Part shown: piece after piece, positions 1 through 7,635 of the stretch | Position numbering within the stretch: the stretch's first letter is position 1 | Layout: every line of letters begins with the position of its first letter | Assembly (NCBI RefSeq): GCF_016755635.1 | Contig: NZ_CP051500.1 | Coordinates: 496,001-560,000 of the forward strand | DNA length: 64,000 nt | Direction of reading: 5' to 3' | Source: Helicobacter pylori | GTDB taxonomy: Bacteria > Campylobacterota > Campylobacteria > Campylobacterales > Helicobacteraceae | Position numbers and translations under genes: made by a program | The notes under the pieces: model-generated | Told to the model about the DNA's origin: nothing | What the model saw: the letters and a program-made list of their open reading frames with translations, nothing else | Databases searched by the model: none

Positions 1-512
1 TTTAAAGGAGTGAAATAATAACGCATGCAAGTTTCTAGCAATTCGCCCTCTAAAATACTTTCTTCAATCAAAGGCACAAAAAGAGAAGTGGCTAAATGCG
101 AAACATTCAAATAGCCTTGTTGTTTCAGGGCGTTGTCATAAGCGTTAGATTGAATCGTCGCTTTTGTCCCTAGCACTAAAATAGGGGCGTTTTTATTTTT
201 TACTTGTTGCTTGATCGCTAAAATGCTTGGCTCAATCACGCCCACAATAGGGATTTTGGAATGCTTTTGCATCTCTTCTAAAGCCAGAGCGCTCGCCGTG
301 TTGCATGCCACAATCAATAACCCAATCTGGTGCGGTTTGAAAAAATCCAAAGCCTCTAAGCCAAATTGCTTGATCGTGGTGGGGTCTTTAGTGCCATAAG
401 GCACTCTAGCACTATCGCCATAATAGATGATTTCATCAAATAGTTGCGCTTTTAAAAGGCTTTTTAAGACGCTAAACCCTCCCACACCGCTATCAAAAAC
501 GCCTATTTTCAT
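1..512 (-). CDS. murI: Glutamate racemase, 3' end missing
   Basis: MurI converts L-glutamate to D-glutamate in the cytoplasm for peptidoglycan stem peptides. The protein starts MKIGVFDSGVGG, the classic racemase N-terminus with the first catalytic region (DSGVGG), followed by YYGDSARVPYG and the VACNTASA motif that carries the first catalytic cysteine (about residue 70). The ATG at 512 is preceded by a purine-rich stretch. About 170 residues are visible, roughly two thirds of the usual 255, and the gene runs off the left edge, so the second catalytic cysteine lies outside the window. It is followed upstream on the same strand by rho, only 37 bp away, so the two are probably cotranscribed. Identification is secure from the motifs; the truncation is only the window boundary. 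Confidence 0.95.
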   Translation of the reverse strand, partial: MKIGVFDSGVGGFSVLKSLLKAQLFDEIIYYGDSARVPYGTKDPTTIKQFGLEALDFFKPHQIGLLIVACNTASALALEEMQKHSKIPIVGVIEPSILAIKQQVKNKNAPILVLGTKATIQSNAYDNALKQQGYLNVSHLATSLFVPLIEESILEGELLETCMRYYFTPL

Positions 513-549
513 GACACTTTTTTTAATTTAATGGGATTAATTAGGGATT

Positions 550-1866
550 TTATTTTTCATTCATTAAATTTAAAAATTCTTCATTGTCCTTAGTTTGTTG
601 CATTTTAGAATACACAAAGCTTAAGGCTTCTATGTCATCCATTTGTTGCATCACATTCCTTAAAACCCACACTTTAGTCAAGCGGTCTTTGCCAAGCAAG
701 ATATTATCTTTTCGTGTGCCGGATTTTAAAATATCAAAGGCCGGGTAAATGCGCCTGTCCGCAATATTCCTCGCTAAAACGATTTCGCTATTCCCGGTGC
801 CTTTAAATTCTTCAAAAATCACCTCATCCATTCTAGATCCCGTTTCAATCAACGCCGTAGCGATAATCGTCAAACTCCCGCCTTCTTCAATATTCCTTGC
901 GGCTCCAAAAAAGCGCTTGGGTCTGTGCAAGGCATTCGCATCCACGCCCCCGCTTAAAACCTTACCGCTTGAAGGCGTTACAGCGTTATACGCTCTGGCT
1001 AAACGGGTGATAGAATCTAATAAAACCACCACATCTTTACCCATTTCCACTCGCCTTTTAGCCCTTTCTAAGACTAATTCAGCGATTCTTATGTGGTTGT
1101 TTGCCGGCAAATCAAAAGTGGAGCTAAAAACTTGACCTTTAACGCTTCGTTGCATATCCGTAACTTCTTCAGGGCGCTCATCCACTAAAAGGATAATCAA
1201 TTCCACTTCAGGGTGGTTAGAGGTGATGCCTTGGGCGAGCTCTTTCATCAGCTCTGTTTTCCCGGTTCTTGGTGGCGCAACGATCAAAGCCCTTTGACCT
1301 TTCCCCACAGGGCTGAATAAATCTAACATTCTGCCGGTAACTTTAGTGGGTTCGTATTCTAATTTGATTTGTTCATCAGGAAATAGGGGGGTTAGATTGT
1401 CAAACAAAGGGCGGTTTTTAATCTCATCTGAAGGCAAATAATTGATGGCTTCTATTTTTAAAAGGGCGTAGTATTTTTCCTGGTCTTTGGGGGATCGCAC
1501 TTGACCGGTAACAATATCGCCATTCCTTAAAGCAAAACGCCTGATTTGAGAAGGGCTAACATAAGTGTCATTATACCCGTCTGAAAAACTCCCATCAAAC
1601 CCTCTTAAAAAGCCATAGCCATCAGGCATGATTTCTAAAATACCGGTAAAAAGAATGTATCCGCCTTGCGTAACTTGGGTTTTTAAAATTTCAAACATCA
1701 AGTCTTGTCGTTTGAATTCTTGGGGGTTTTCCACTTTGAGCTTGTTAGCGATTTCTAAAAGCTTTTCAGTAGGGTAGGTGCGTAAATCTTCAATGTGATA
1801 ACCGCTCACTGGCGTGTGTGTTTTGACTTTGTGCGAACTTTTGTGCGTAGGCGCGTTTTCGTTCAT
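550..1866 (-). CDS. rho: Transcription termination factor Rho
   Basis: Rho is the hexameric RNA-dependent ATPase that ends transcription at Rho-dependent sites. The 438-residue protein has an N-terminal Rho domain, an OB-fold RNA-binding region ([22 protein letters not shown]), a Walker A motif ([11 protein letters not shown]), the Walker B region ending [16 protein letters not shown], and the Q/R-loop region with [11 protein letters not shown] chose the ATG at 1866 (MNENAPTHK) because AAAAGGA sits just upstream. A reading open to 1908 would add 14 residues without a better ribosome site and unlike the family. Length and motifs are complete. Rho is divergent from rpmE, with about 260 bp between them. 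Confidence 0.97.
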   Translation of the reverse strand: MNENAPTHKSSHKVKTHTPVSGYHIEDLRTYPTEKLLEIANKLKVENPQEFKRQDLMFEILKTQVTQGGYILFTGILEIMPDGYGFLRGFDGSFSDGYNDTYVSPSQIRRFALRNGDIVTGQVRSPKDQEKYYALLKIEAINYLPSDEIKNRPLFDNLTPLFPDEQIKLEYEPTKVTGRMLDLFSPVGKGQRALIVAPPRTGKTELMKELAQGITSNHPEVELIILLVDERPEEVTDMQRSVKGQVFSSTFDLPANNHIRIAELVLERAKRRVEMGKDVVVLLDSITRLARAYNAVTPSSGKVLSGGVDANALHRPKRFFGAARNIEEGGSLTIIATALIETGSRMDEVIFEEFKGTGNSEIVLARNIADRRIYPAFDILKSGTRKDNILLGKDRLTKVWVLRNVMQQMDDIEALSFVYSKMQQTKDNEEFLNLMNEK

Positions 1867-2088
1867 TAAATTTCCTTTTAACAAAAAGAGATTTCTAGTT
1901 TGTTGCAATTAAGATAAAAATACAAAAAGCTAAAGCATTCTTAAAAAATTAGTGTAACCAAAAGATGCTAATAAGTGGCCCATGCCACAAGTGTTGAATT
2001 TCGTAATGCTTTGCTATGCTATCATAATTTTTTTAACAAAGTCAAATTTTATTTTAACTTTAGAGTGGTTTTAATTTGTTGTTACTTA

Positions 2089-2097
2089 TGCTATAAT
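2089..2097 (+). promoter_or_regulatory. Extended -10 promoter of rpmE operon
   Basis: TGC followed directly by TATAAT is the extended -10 element that H. pylori sigma-80 promoters favour. The rpmE start codon lies about 34 bp downstream, giving a leader of roughly 25 nt with AAAGGA as ribosome site. Confidence 0.75.
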
Positions 2098-2130
2098 TTT
2101 AAGTTTAAATTTAAAAATAAAGGATACTTG

Positions 2131-2334
2131 ATGAAAAAAGGCATTCACCCCGAATATATCCCATGCAAAGTTACTTGCGTAACGAGCGGGAAAGAAATTG
2201 AAGTTTTAAGCACCAAACCTGAAATGCGTATTGATATTTCTAGCTTTTGCCACCCTTTCTATACCGGTAGCGATAAGATCGCTGACACTGCAGGGAGAGT
2301 AGAGAAATTCAAGCAACGCTACAACTTGAAGTAA
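2131..2334 (+). CDS. rpmE: 50S ribosomal protein L31
   Basis: L31 is a small protein of the large ribosomal subunit that contacts the 5S and 30S bridge region. The 67-residue product begins MKKGIHPEY and contains the family block FCHPFYTG and the C-terminal [13 protein letters not shown]. The start at 2131 has AAAGGA 6-7 nt upstream. An in-frame opening further upstream at 1975 is non-coding leader. Compared with the zinc-ribbon form, as I recall it from E. coli (cysteines at 16, 18, 37 and 40), this protein keeps C16 and C40 but has Thr at 18 and Ser at 37, with an extra Cys at 12. It should therefore not hold zinc by the usual four cysteines. It is the first gene of an operon that continues with two rRNA methyltransferases. 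Confidence 0.96.
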   Translation: MKKGIHPEYIPCKVTCVTSGKEIEVLSTKPEMRIDISSFCHPFYTGSDKIADTAGRVEKFKQRYNLK

Positions 2335-2341
2335 CTCTTTT

Positions 2342-2358
2342 AAAAAGCGTGGCTTTTT
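2342..2358 (+). terminator. Hairpin between rpmE and rsmI
   Basis: A perfect 7-bp inverted repeat, AAAAAGC-GTG-GCTTTTT, ends one base before the GTG start of rsmI. It could act as a weak intrinsic terminator or attenuator after rpmE (stem followed by T5). It also occupies the place where a ribosome-binding site for rsmI would be expected. Confidence 0.5.
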
Positions 2359-3222
2359 GTGCTGTATTTTTTGCCCACTCCTATAGGTAATCTCGCTGAC
2401 ATTACGCTACGCACACTAGAAGTTTTAGAGCGTTGCGAGGTTTTTTTATGCGAGGATACAAGGGTGAGTAAGAGGTTGTTGCACTTGCTCGCACAAAACC
2501 CTATTATTAGCCATTCTTTCCCTAATATCGCTACTAAAAAAAGGGAGTTTATCGCTTTCCATTCACACAACGATCAGGAATTTTTAAACCAAATAGAGCT
2601 TTCTTTTTTTGACAAAGAAATCGCTGTGATGAGCGATGCGGGCATGCCAAGTTTGAGCGATCCAGGCATGAGTTTAGCCGCTTACGCTTTAAAACACAAC
2701 CTCCAATACGATGTTTTGCCCGGGGCTAACGCGCTCACTACGGCGTTTTGCGCGAGCGGGTTTTTAGAAGGGCGGTTTTTTTATGCTGGCTTTTTACCCC
2801 ATAAAAGCAAGGAAAGGCGCTTAAAAATCGCTAAAATTTTAAACGCTTTAGCGTATTTGGAAGAAAAAACCCCGGTGGTTTTTTATGAAAGCCCGCACCG
2901 ATTGTTGGAGACTTTAAAGGATTTAAACGATTTGGCTCAAGGCATGCATTTGTTTGCGGCTAAAGAGCTTACCAAACTCCACCAGCAGTATTATTTAGGA
3001 GAAATTTCTCAAATCATAGAGCGGTTGCAACAAAATAATATCCAAGGGGAGTGGGTTTTAGTGCTTTTGAATGAAAAGAAAATAGAGCCTTGCATGGGGC
3101 TATCGGCGTTATTGGAGTTGGATTTACCTCCTAAAATTAAGGCTAAAATTGAAGCCGCTATGACGCAAAAAAACGCTAAAGAGCTTTATTTCCAGCGTTT
3201 GTTAGAAGAAAAAGATCAATAA
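2359..3222 (+). CDS. rsmI: 16S rRNA 2'-O-ribose C1402 methyltransferase
   Basis: RsmI methylates the 2'-OH of C1402 in the 16S decoding centre, using SAM. The 287-residue protein shows the family signatures in order: LPTPIGNLADITLRTLEVL, CEDTRVSKRLL, SDAGMPSLSDPG, PGANALTTA and FYESPHRL. The start is taken as GTG at 2359, which gives VLYFLPTPIGN. No ATG fits before the conserved LPTPIGNL block, so a GTG (or the adjacent CTG) must be used. There is no clear Shine-Dalgarno sequence; instead a hairpin abuts the start, suggesting translational coupling to rpmE or leaderless-like initiation. The next gene, another rRNA methyltransferase, follows after 12 bp. Confidence 0.93.
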   Translation: MLYFLPTPIGNLADITLRTLEVLERCEVFLCEDTRVSKRLLHLLAQNPIISHSFPNIATKKREFIAFHSHNDQEFLNQIELSFFDKEIAVMSDAGMPSLSDPGMSLAAYALKHNLQYDVLPGANALTTAFCASGFLEGRFFYAGFLPHKSKERRLKIAKILNALAYLEEKTPVVFYESPHRLLETLKDLNDLAQGMHLFAAKELTKLHQQYYLGEISQIIERLQQNNIQGEWVLVLLNEKKIEPCMGLSALLELDLPPKIKAKIEAAMTQKNAKELYFQRLLEEKDQ

Positions 3223-3234
3223 AAGGGGTTTAGC

Positions 3235-3918
3235 ATGCAAGCAGTAATTTATGGCAAGCAGGTGATTATGCATATTCTAAACTCTCACAAAGAAAAATTG
3301 CAAGAAATCTATCTTTCTAAAGAAATAGACAAAAAGTTTTTTTTCGCGCTCAAAAAAGCATGCCCTAATATCATTAAAGTAGATAATAAAAAAGCACAAA
3401 GCTTGGCTAAAGGGGGGAATCATCAAGGGGTTTTAGCTAAAGTAGAACTGCCTTTAGCGGTTTCTTTAAAAGAGATTAAGAAAGCTCAAAAACTTTTGGT
3501 GCTTTGCGGGATTACGGATGTGGGAAATATTGGGGGTATTTTTAGGAGCGCGTATTGCTTAGGAATGGATGGCGTTATTTTAGATTTTGCTAAAGAATTG
3601 GCTTATGAGGGGATTGTGCGATCCAGCTTGGGGCTTATGTATGATTTGCCTTTTAGCGTTATGCCTAACACGCTGGATTTAATCAATGAATTGAAAACGA
3701 GCGGGTTTTTATGTTTGGGCACGAGCATGCAAGGCTCTAGCCAAGCAGAAAATCTATCCTTAAAAAAATGCGCTCTTTTTTTAGGGAGCGAGCATGAGGG
3801 GTTGTCTAAAAAAATCCTTGCTAAAATGGATACTATATTGAGTGTAAAGATGCGAAGAAATTTTGATTCGCTCAATGTGAGCGTGGCAGCAGGGATCTTA
3901 ATGGATAAAATCAACTAG
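3235..3918 (+). CDS. SpoU/TrmH-family RNA 2'-O-methyltransferase
   Basis: The 227-residue protein is a SPOUT-class RNA ribose methyltransferase of the TrmH/RlmB group. The three SpoU motifs are present: motif 1 in TDVGNIGGIFRSAYCLG (Asn and Arg for catalysis), motif 2 in FLGSEHEGLS and motif 3 in LNVSVAAGILM, the knot that binds SAM. An N-terminal substrate-binding region (AVIYGKQVIMHIL) resembles that of RlmB, which methylates G2251 of 23S rRNA. The target nucleotide cannot be assigned from sequence alone, although the length suits RlmB. It sits between rsmI and a RodZ-like gene, with a ribosome site AAAAGGGG before ATG 3235. Confidence 0.9.
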   Translation: MQAVIYGKQVIMHILNSHKEKLQEIYLSKEIDKKFFFALKKACPNIIKVDNKKAQSLAKGGNHQGVLAKVELPLAVSLKEIKKAQKLLVLCGITDVGNIGGIFRSAYCLGMDGVILDFAKELAYEGIVRSSLGLMYDLPFSVMPNTLDLINELKTSGFLCLGTSMQGSSQAENLSLKKCALFLGSEHEGLSKKILAKMDTILSVKMRRNFDSLNVSVAAGILMDKIN

Positions 3919-3930
3919 GTGGTCAATTGA

Positions 3931-4905
3931 ATGGAACAGAATAAAAAAAGTTTAGAAAATTTAGATCTTTCTGATGTTCAAAACATTTCTAAAGATATTT
4001 CTGGTGCGGCTTTAGAAGAATTATCGCTTAAAAATTTAGATAAAAATTTGCAGATTTTAAGAGAAGTTGGAGTGGCAGAAATTTGCAAAGCGACTAAAAT
4101 CGCTTCTAAAAATATCCATTCTATCTTGGAAAAGCGCTATGAGTCTTTATCAAGGGTGCATGCTAGGGGTTTTATACAGATTTTAGAGCGTGAGTATAAA
4201 ATTGATTTGAGCGCATGGATGAAAGAATTTGATAAGGTGTGCACTTTTAAAGAGGGTGTGAGCGAAGAGCAAAATCAAGAAACAGACCCCGAAGAAAAAA
4301 CAAAAAACCCTTTGAAAGTTGAGATAGATTATAGCATCAATCAGGCCAATACTTCATTGTCCAAAAAATCTTCCAAATGGAAACCCTTTGTTTTGGTTTT
4401 AGGGGTGGTTGTCATTGTTTTAGCGGTCGTTATCATTCAAAACAGCTCTTCTTTAAAAGAAGAAAGAGAGCAAGAAAGCGCTATTAAATCCGGCACTAAA
4501 AAGAGTTCTTTCAATGACGCTAATCTTGCAGAAGAAAACAAGCCAGAGACAACGCCTAATCCAGAAGAAAAACAAGAAAAACAAACAGAACAAGACAAGC
4601 AAGAAAAAGAAGCGATCAAAGAAGATCCTAACACCATTTATATTATCCCTAAACGAGATATTTGGGTGGAAGTGATTGATTTAGATGAGAAAAAAAATTC
4701 CTTTCAAAAGGTTTTTAAAAAAAATTATTCTTTAGAAACCAAAAACCACCGCTTGTTGTTGCGTTTTGGGCATGGGCATCTTAGCCTTAAAAACAACCAT
4801 CAAGAACAAAATTATAACGACAACAAAACTAGGCGGTTTTTATACGAGCCGGCTAAAGGCTTAACGCTCATCAACGAGGCCCAATACAAAGCACTCCAGC
4901 GATGA
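3931..4905 (+). CDS. RodZ-like bitopic membrane protein
   Basis: No name comes from memory beyond a conserved hypothetical, but the architecture of this 324-residue protein is that of RodZ. Residues about 40-100 resemble the RodZ cytoplasmic helix-turn-helix: ICKATKIASKNIHSILEK, then SLSRVHARGFIQILER, then a short IDLSAWMKEF. One membrane segment follows at about 152-170 (FVLVLGVVVIVLAVVII), then a Glu/Lys/Gln-rich linker, and a C-terminal beta domain from about 238 (RDIWVEVIDLDEKKNSF through LRFGHGHLSL) that resembles the periplasmic domain of RodZ (DUF4115). RodZ links MreB to the wall-synthesis machinery. The gene overlaps the next by ATGA, so both are translated together. The RodZ assignment is inferred from pattern resemblance. 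Confidence 0.7.
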   Translation: MEQNKKSLENLDLSDVQNISKDISGAALEELSLKNLDKNLQILREVGVAEICKATKIASKNIHSILEKRYESLSRVHARGFIQILEREYKIDLSAWMKEFDKVCTFKEGVSEEQNQETDPEEKTKNPLKVEIDYSINQANTSLSKKSSKWKPFVLVLGVVVIVLAVVIIQNSSSLKEEREQESAIKSGTKKSSFNDANLAEENKPETTPNPEEKQEKQTEQDKQEKEAIKEDPNTIYIIPKRDIWVEVIDLDEKKNSFQKVFKKNYSLETKNHRLLLRFGHGHLSLKNNHQEQNYNDNKTRRFLYEPAKGLTLINEAQYKALQR

Positions 4906-5723
4906 AAAACCTTTTTTTAGCTTTTATTGTTGGGGGAACGCTATTAAGCGCTGATGCTTTAAACGATAAGATTGAGAATTTAATGGGGGAACGCGCTTAT
5001 CAGGTGAATAAGCATTTTTTGGAGCGTTTGTTTAAAAATCGTAAGGATTTCTATGCAATGGGGCGTTTGGATTCTTTAAAACTGCTCAACACTCTCAAAG
5101 AAAACGGGCTTTTGTCTTTTAATTTTGACAAGCCAAGCATGTTAAGAATCACTTTCAAGGCTTCAAGCAATCCCCTAGCGTTTGCCAAAAGCATCAATAA
5201 TTCTTTGAGTATGATGGGGTATTCGTATGTTTTACCCATTAAAATGCAAAGCTCTTTGGGCGAGAATGTTTTTTCATACGAGCTTAAAACGGAATATGTT
5301 TTAGACCCTAACATTTTGATAGAAACGATGAAAAGGCATGGTTTTGATTTTACAGATATTAGACGGGTGTCTTTAAAAGAGTGGGAATACGACTTTGTCT
5401 TACAAAAAATCAAGCTTCCTAATGCGAGAGTCTTAGCTTTGAGTAGCGATCCTGTGGAATTTAAGGAAGCGAGCGGGAAGTATTGGTTGAGCGTGAATCA
5501 GAATGCGTATTTAAAAATAAGCTCTAATAACCCTTTATGGCAACCCAAAGTGATCTTTTATGATGAAAACTTAAAGATCATTCAAATCATTGCTAAAGAA
5601 AACAGACAGCAAGAAATCGCTCTTAACTTGCTCAATGGCGTGCGTTTTATCCATATCACTGACGCGAAAAACCCTATCATTTTAAAAAATGGGATCAGCG
5701 TGGTTTTTGATGCGATGCCTTAA
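4902..5723 (+). CDS. Secreted protein of unknown function
   Basis: I do not recognise a family. The 273-residue product begins with a signal peptide (MKNLFLAFIVGGTLLSADA, cleavage probably after ADA), so it is exported to the periplasm or outer face. The rest is soluble-looking: a helical, charged stretch at about 20-65, then alternating strands and helices, and a C-terminal part rich in beta strands (from about 180) ending VVFDAMP. There are no cysteines and no lipobox. Its start overlaps the stop of the RodZ-like gene by four bases (ATGA). Strict coupling to an envelope-shape protein suggests a periplasmic partner role, but this is only context. Confidence 0.8.
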   Translation: MKNLFLAFIVGGTLLSADALNDKIENLMGERAYQVNKHFLERLFKNRKDFYAMGRLDSLKLLNTLKENGLLSFNFDKPSMLRITFKASSNPLAFAKSINNSLSMMGYSYVLPIKMQSSLGENVFSYELKTEYVLDPNILIETMKRHGFDFTDIRRVSLKEWEYDFVLQKIKLPNARVLALSSDPVEFKEASGKYWLSVNQNAYLKISSNNPLWQPKVIFYDENLKIIQIIAKENRQQEIALNLLNGVRFIHITDAKNPIILKNGISVVFDAMP

Positions 5724-5794
5724 GTAGGGGTAACCCTTATCCAATTGATTGGAATATAATAAAATACGCTTTCAGGCTTGAAAAAAAGAGAGCC

Positions 5795-6245
5795 TTAATA
5801 ATAGCGATCCACCCAATATTTACCAAAAAAAATCTTTTGTATCACACAGCCCACCAATAGCCCAGCTCCCGCTTCTATAAAAAGGACAGCCCACCAATTA
5901 ATAAAACCAAACCATACAAAAAACAAATGCGCTGGTAAAGCGCCAAGCAATAGTGAAACGCCGCTCACAATAGAAATTCCAAAGCGGGTTTTAAGGATTT
6001 TACCTTTTTTGCCAAACGCCATGTCTGCTACAAATTCCCCACTAAAAGAAATCAAAAACCACCCAATCAAATGTTCAGGCATCAATAACCAATCAACTGC
6101 ACTACTTCTATTAACCGCTGTAATTAACCGCTGTAATGACAAAAAGTGAGAAAAAATACACGCTTGCAGATGCAAAATGCCTACCCCTATTCCTTAAAGA
6201 CCAATTCCTAGAAAAGCGGCTTTTGATTTTTTCATGTGTAACCAT
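5795..6245 (-). pseudogene. Small membrane protein gene, frameshifted by 13-bp duplication
   Basis: Reading from the ATG at 6245 gives MVTHEKIKSRFSRN..., entering a hydrophobic stretch ASVYFFSLFVITAVN. It then reaches stop codons inside the second copy of a 13-bp tandem repeat (6110-6135). If one repeat copy is removed, the frame joins without any other change to SSAVDWLLMPEHLIGWF and on to the stop at 5795, giving a 145-residue protein with about three membrane segments and a conserved-looking SGEFVADMAFGKKGK loop. As the DNA stands, only a shorter downstream frame (open from a TTG at 6172, with a possible internal ATG at about 6080) could be made. The function of the intact protein is unknown. 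Either the gene is broken here or it switches by gain and loss of the repeat. Confidence 0.65.
6110..6135. repeat. Tandem duplication of 13 bp
   Basis: ATTAACCGCTGTA occurs twice head to tail (6110-6122 and 6123-6135). The unit length is not a multiple of three, so gain or loss of a copy shifts the reading frame of the membrane-protein gene it lies in. Confidence 0.9.
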
Positions 6246-6674
6246 AGGATTTCTTTCTTTTTTAAAATACCATTAGACCTAACTTTTGTATTGTAAAATA
6301 AGAATGCTTTCATTCAACACGCCGAGCATGATGATTGTCTTTTTATATTCAAACAAAAGGAGAGAATAGCAGATTGGTAACACAATGATGTTTTTTATAT
6401 TATTTTACAAACTATGTAAAATATTCGCTTTTTTCTAAAATAATAGCAAGCAGTGAAAAATTTGGCTTTGTTTTTATTGAGCGTTGGTTATAAAAAAATA
6501 TTGCATTTTTTAAGATTGGATAGTAGAGGGTTTGATTTTATTCAAGCGGTATTTTTTAAAGCGGTTTTAGGGTCTTAGGGGGATTTTAGTTGGGGAATTA
6601 TTTCAAAACACCCCTTATTTCTTTAAGAGAATAAGTTTAAAATAAAGTTTAAACACACAAAGTTTTTTATAGAT
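6246..6674. other. AT-rich intergenic region
   Basis: About 430 bp between the disrupted membrane-protein gene and accA. I see no convincing coding frame, tRNA or insertion-sequence remnant. A weak inverted repeat (CTTATT ... AATAAG, around 6617-6640) could lie in the 3' region of the accA transcript but lacks a good T-tract. Otherwise nothing recognisable. Confidence 0.5.
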
Positions 6675-7613
6675 CTAATTCATTCCCTCCACAAACGAAC
6701 CAAGCGACATTAATTTTTGATAGCGGTTTTCAAGGAAATGAGGGTCTTGTTGGATAGCCCTTAGAGCGTCTAAAAAATACTCTTTGATCGTGTTAGCGGC
6801 TGAAAATTTGTCTCTATGAGCCCCTTTGCTAGGCTCTAAAATAATATCATCAATAAGCCCCGCCTCCTTTAAGTCTCTAGGCGTGATTTTCATCGCTTTA
6901 ATGGCCACTTCAGTCTTGCTAGGGTCATCCCAAAGAATCGCCGCACAACCTTCTGGGGATATAACGCTAAAAATGGAATATTCCATCATAGCCAATTTGT
7001 CAGCCACTGCAATCGCTAACGCACCACCACTGCCCCCTTCACCGATAATTACAGAAATAGTAGGGACTTTTAAGGAAGCGAACTCTTGGAGGTTTTTAGC
7101 GATCGCTTCACTCTGGCCTCTTTCCTCTGCGCCAATTCCCGGATACGCCCCGGCTGTATCTACAAGCATTAAAATAGGCAAATTAAATTTTTCAGCAAAT
7201 TTCGCCATTTTCAAAGCCTTACGATAACCACAAGGGTTAGGCATGCCAAAATTTCTTAAGAGCTTGTTTTTAGTCCCTCTGCCTTTTTCTTCTCCGATCA
7301 CCACAACCGGAACATTATCAATTTTCCCTATAAAACACACAATCGCTTTATCATCGTTATAGTGCCTATCCCCAAAGACTTCATACTTATCTTTTAAGAT
7401 GAGATCAATGTAATCCATAGCGTAGGGTCTGTCAGGGTGTCTTGCTAACTGGAGTTTTTGAAAATCAGTGAGATTGGAGTAAATGCTTTTAACTTCCTTA
7501 TCCAATCTTTTTTCTAAGATTTCTTTAGCGTCCTCATCGCCTCTAATAAGGGCTAATTCAATTTCATTTTGAATCTCTTTAATATGATTTTCAAAATCTA
7601 AATAAATGGCCAT
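6675..7613 (-). CDS. accA: Acetyl-CoA carboxylase carboxyltransferase alpha
   Basis: AccA is one half of the carboxyltransferase that moves CO2 from carboxybiotin to acetyl-CoA, making malonyl-CoA for fatty-acid synthesis. The 312-residue protein shows the AccA landmarks [47 protein letters not shown] (CoA and biotin site) and [12 protein letters not shown]. Length is normal. It lies 22 bp after fabF on the same strand, with acpP and fabG further upstream, forming a lipid-synthesis cluster. The ATG at 7613 is followed by [14 protein letters not shown], the usual helical start of AccA. Confidence 0.97.
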   Translation of the reverse strand: MAIYLDFENHIKEIQNEIELALIRGDEDAKEILEKRLDKEVKSIYSNLTDFQKLQLARHPDRPYAMDYIDLILKDKYEVFGDRHYNDDKAIVCFIGKIDNVPVVVIGEEKGRGTKNKLLRNFGMPNPCGYRKALKMAKFAEKFNLPILMLVDTAGAYPGIGAEERGQSEAIAKNLQEFASLKVPTISVIIGEGGSGGALAIAVADKLAMMEYSIFSVISPEGCAAILWDDPSKTEVAIKAMKITPRDLKEAGLIDDIILEPSKGAHRDKFSAANTIKEYFLDALRAIQQDPHFLENRYQKLMSLGSFVEGMN

Positions 7614-7635
7614 TCAAAATCCTAACTTTGTAAAA

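Noticed and set aside
1975-2130. In-frame extension upstream of rpmE starting at 1975
   Set aside because: The promoter at 2089-2097 lies inside it, so it would not be transcribed from its start, and the extra residues do not match L31.
6600-6660. Terminator or small RNA downstream of accA
   Set aside because: The inverted repeat is short and AT-only, with no convincing T-tract on the transcribed strand.
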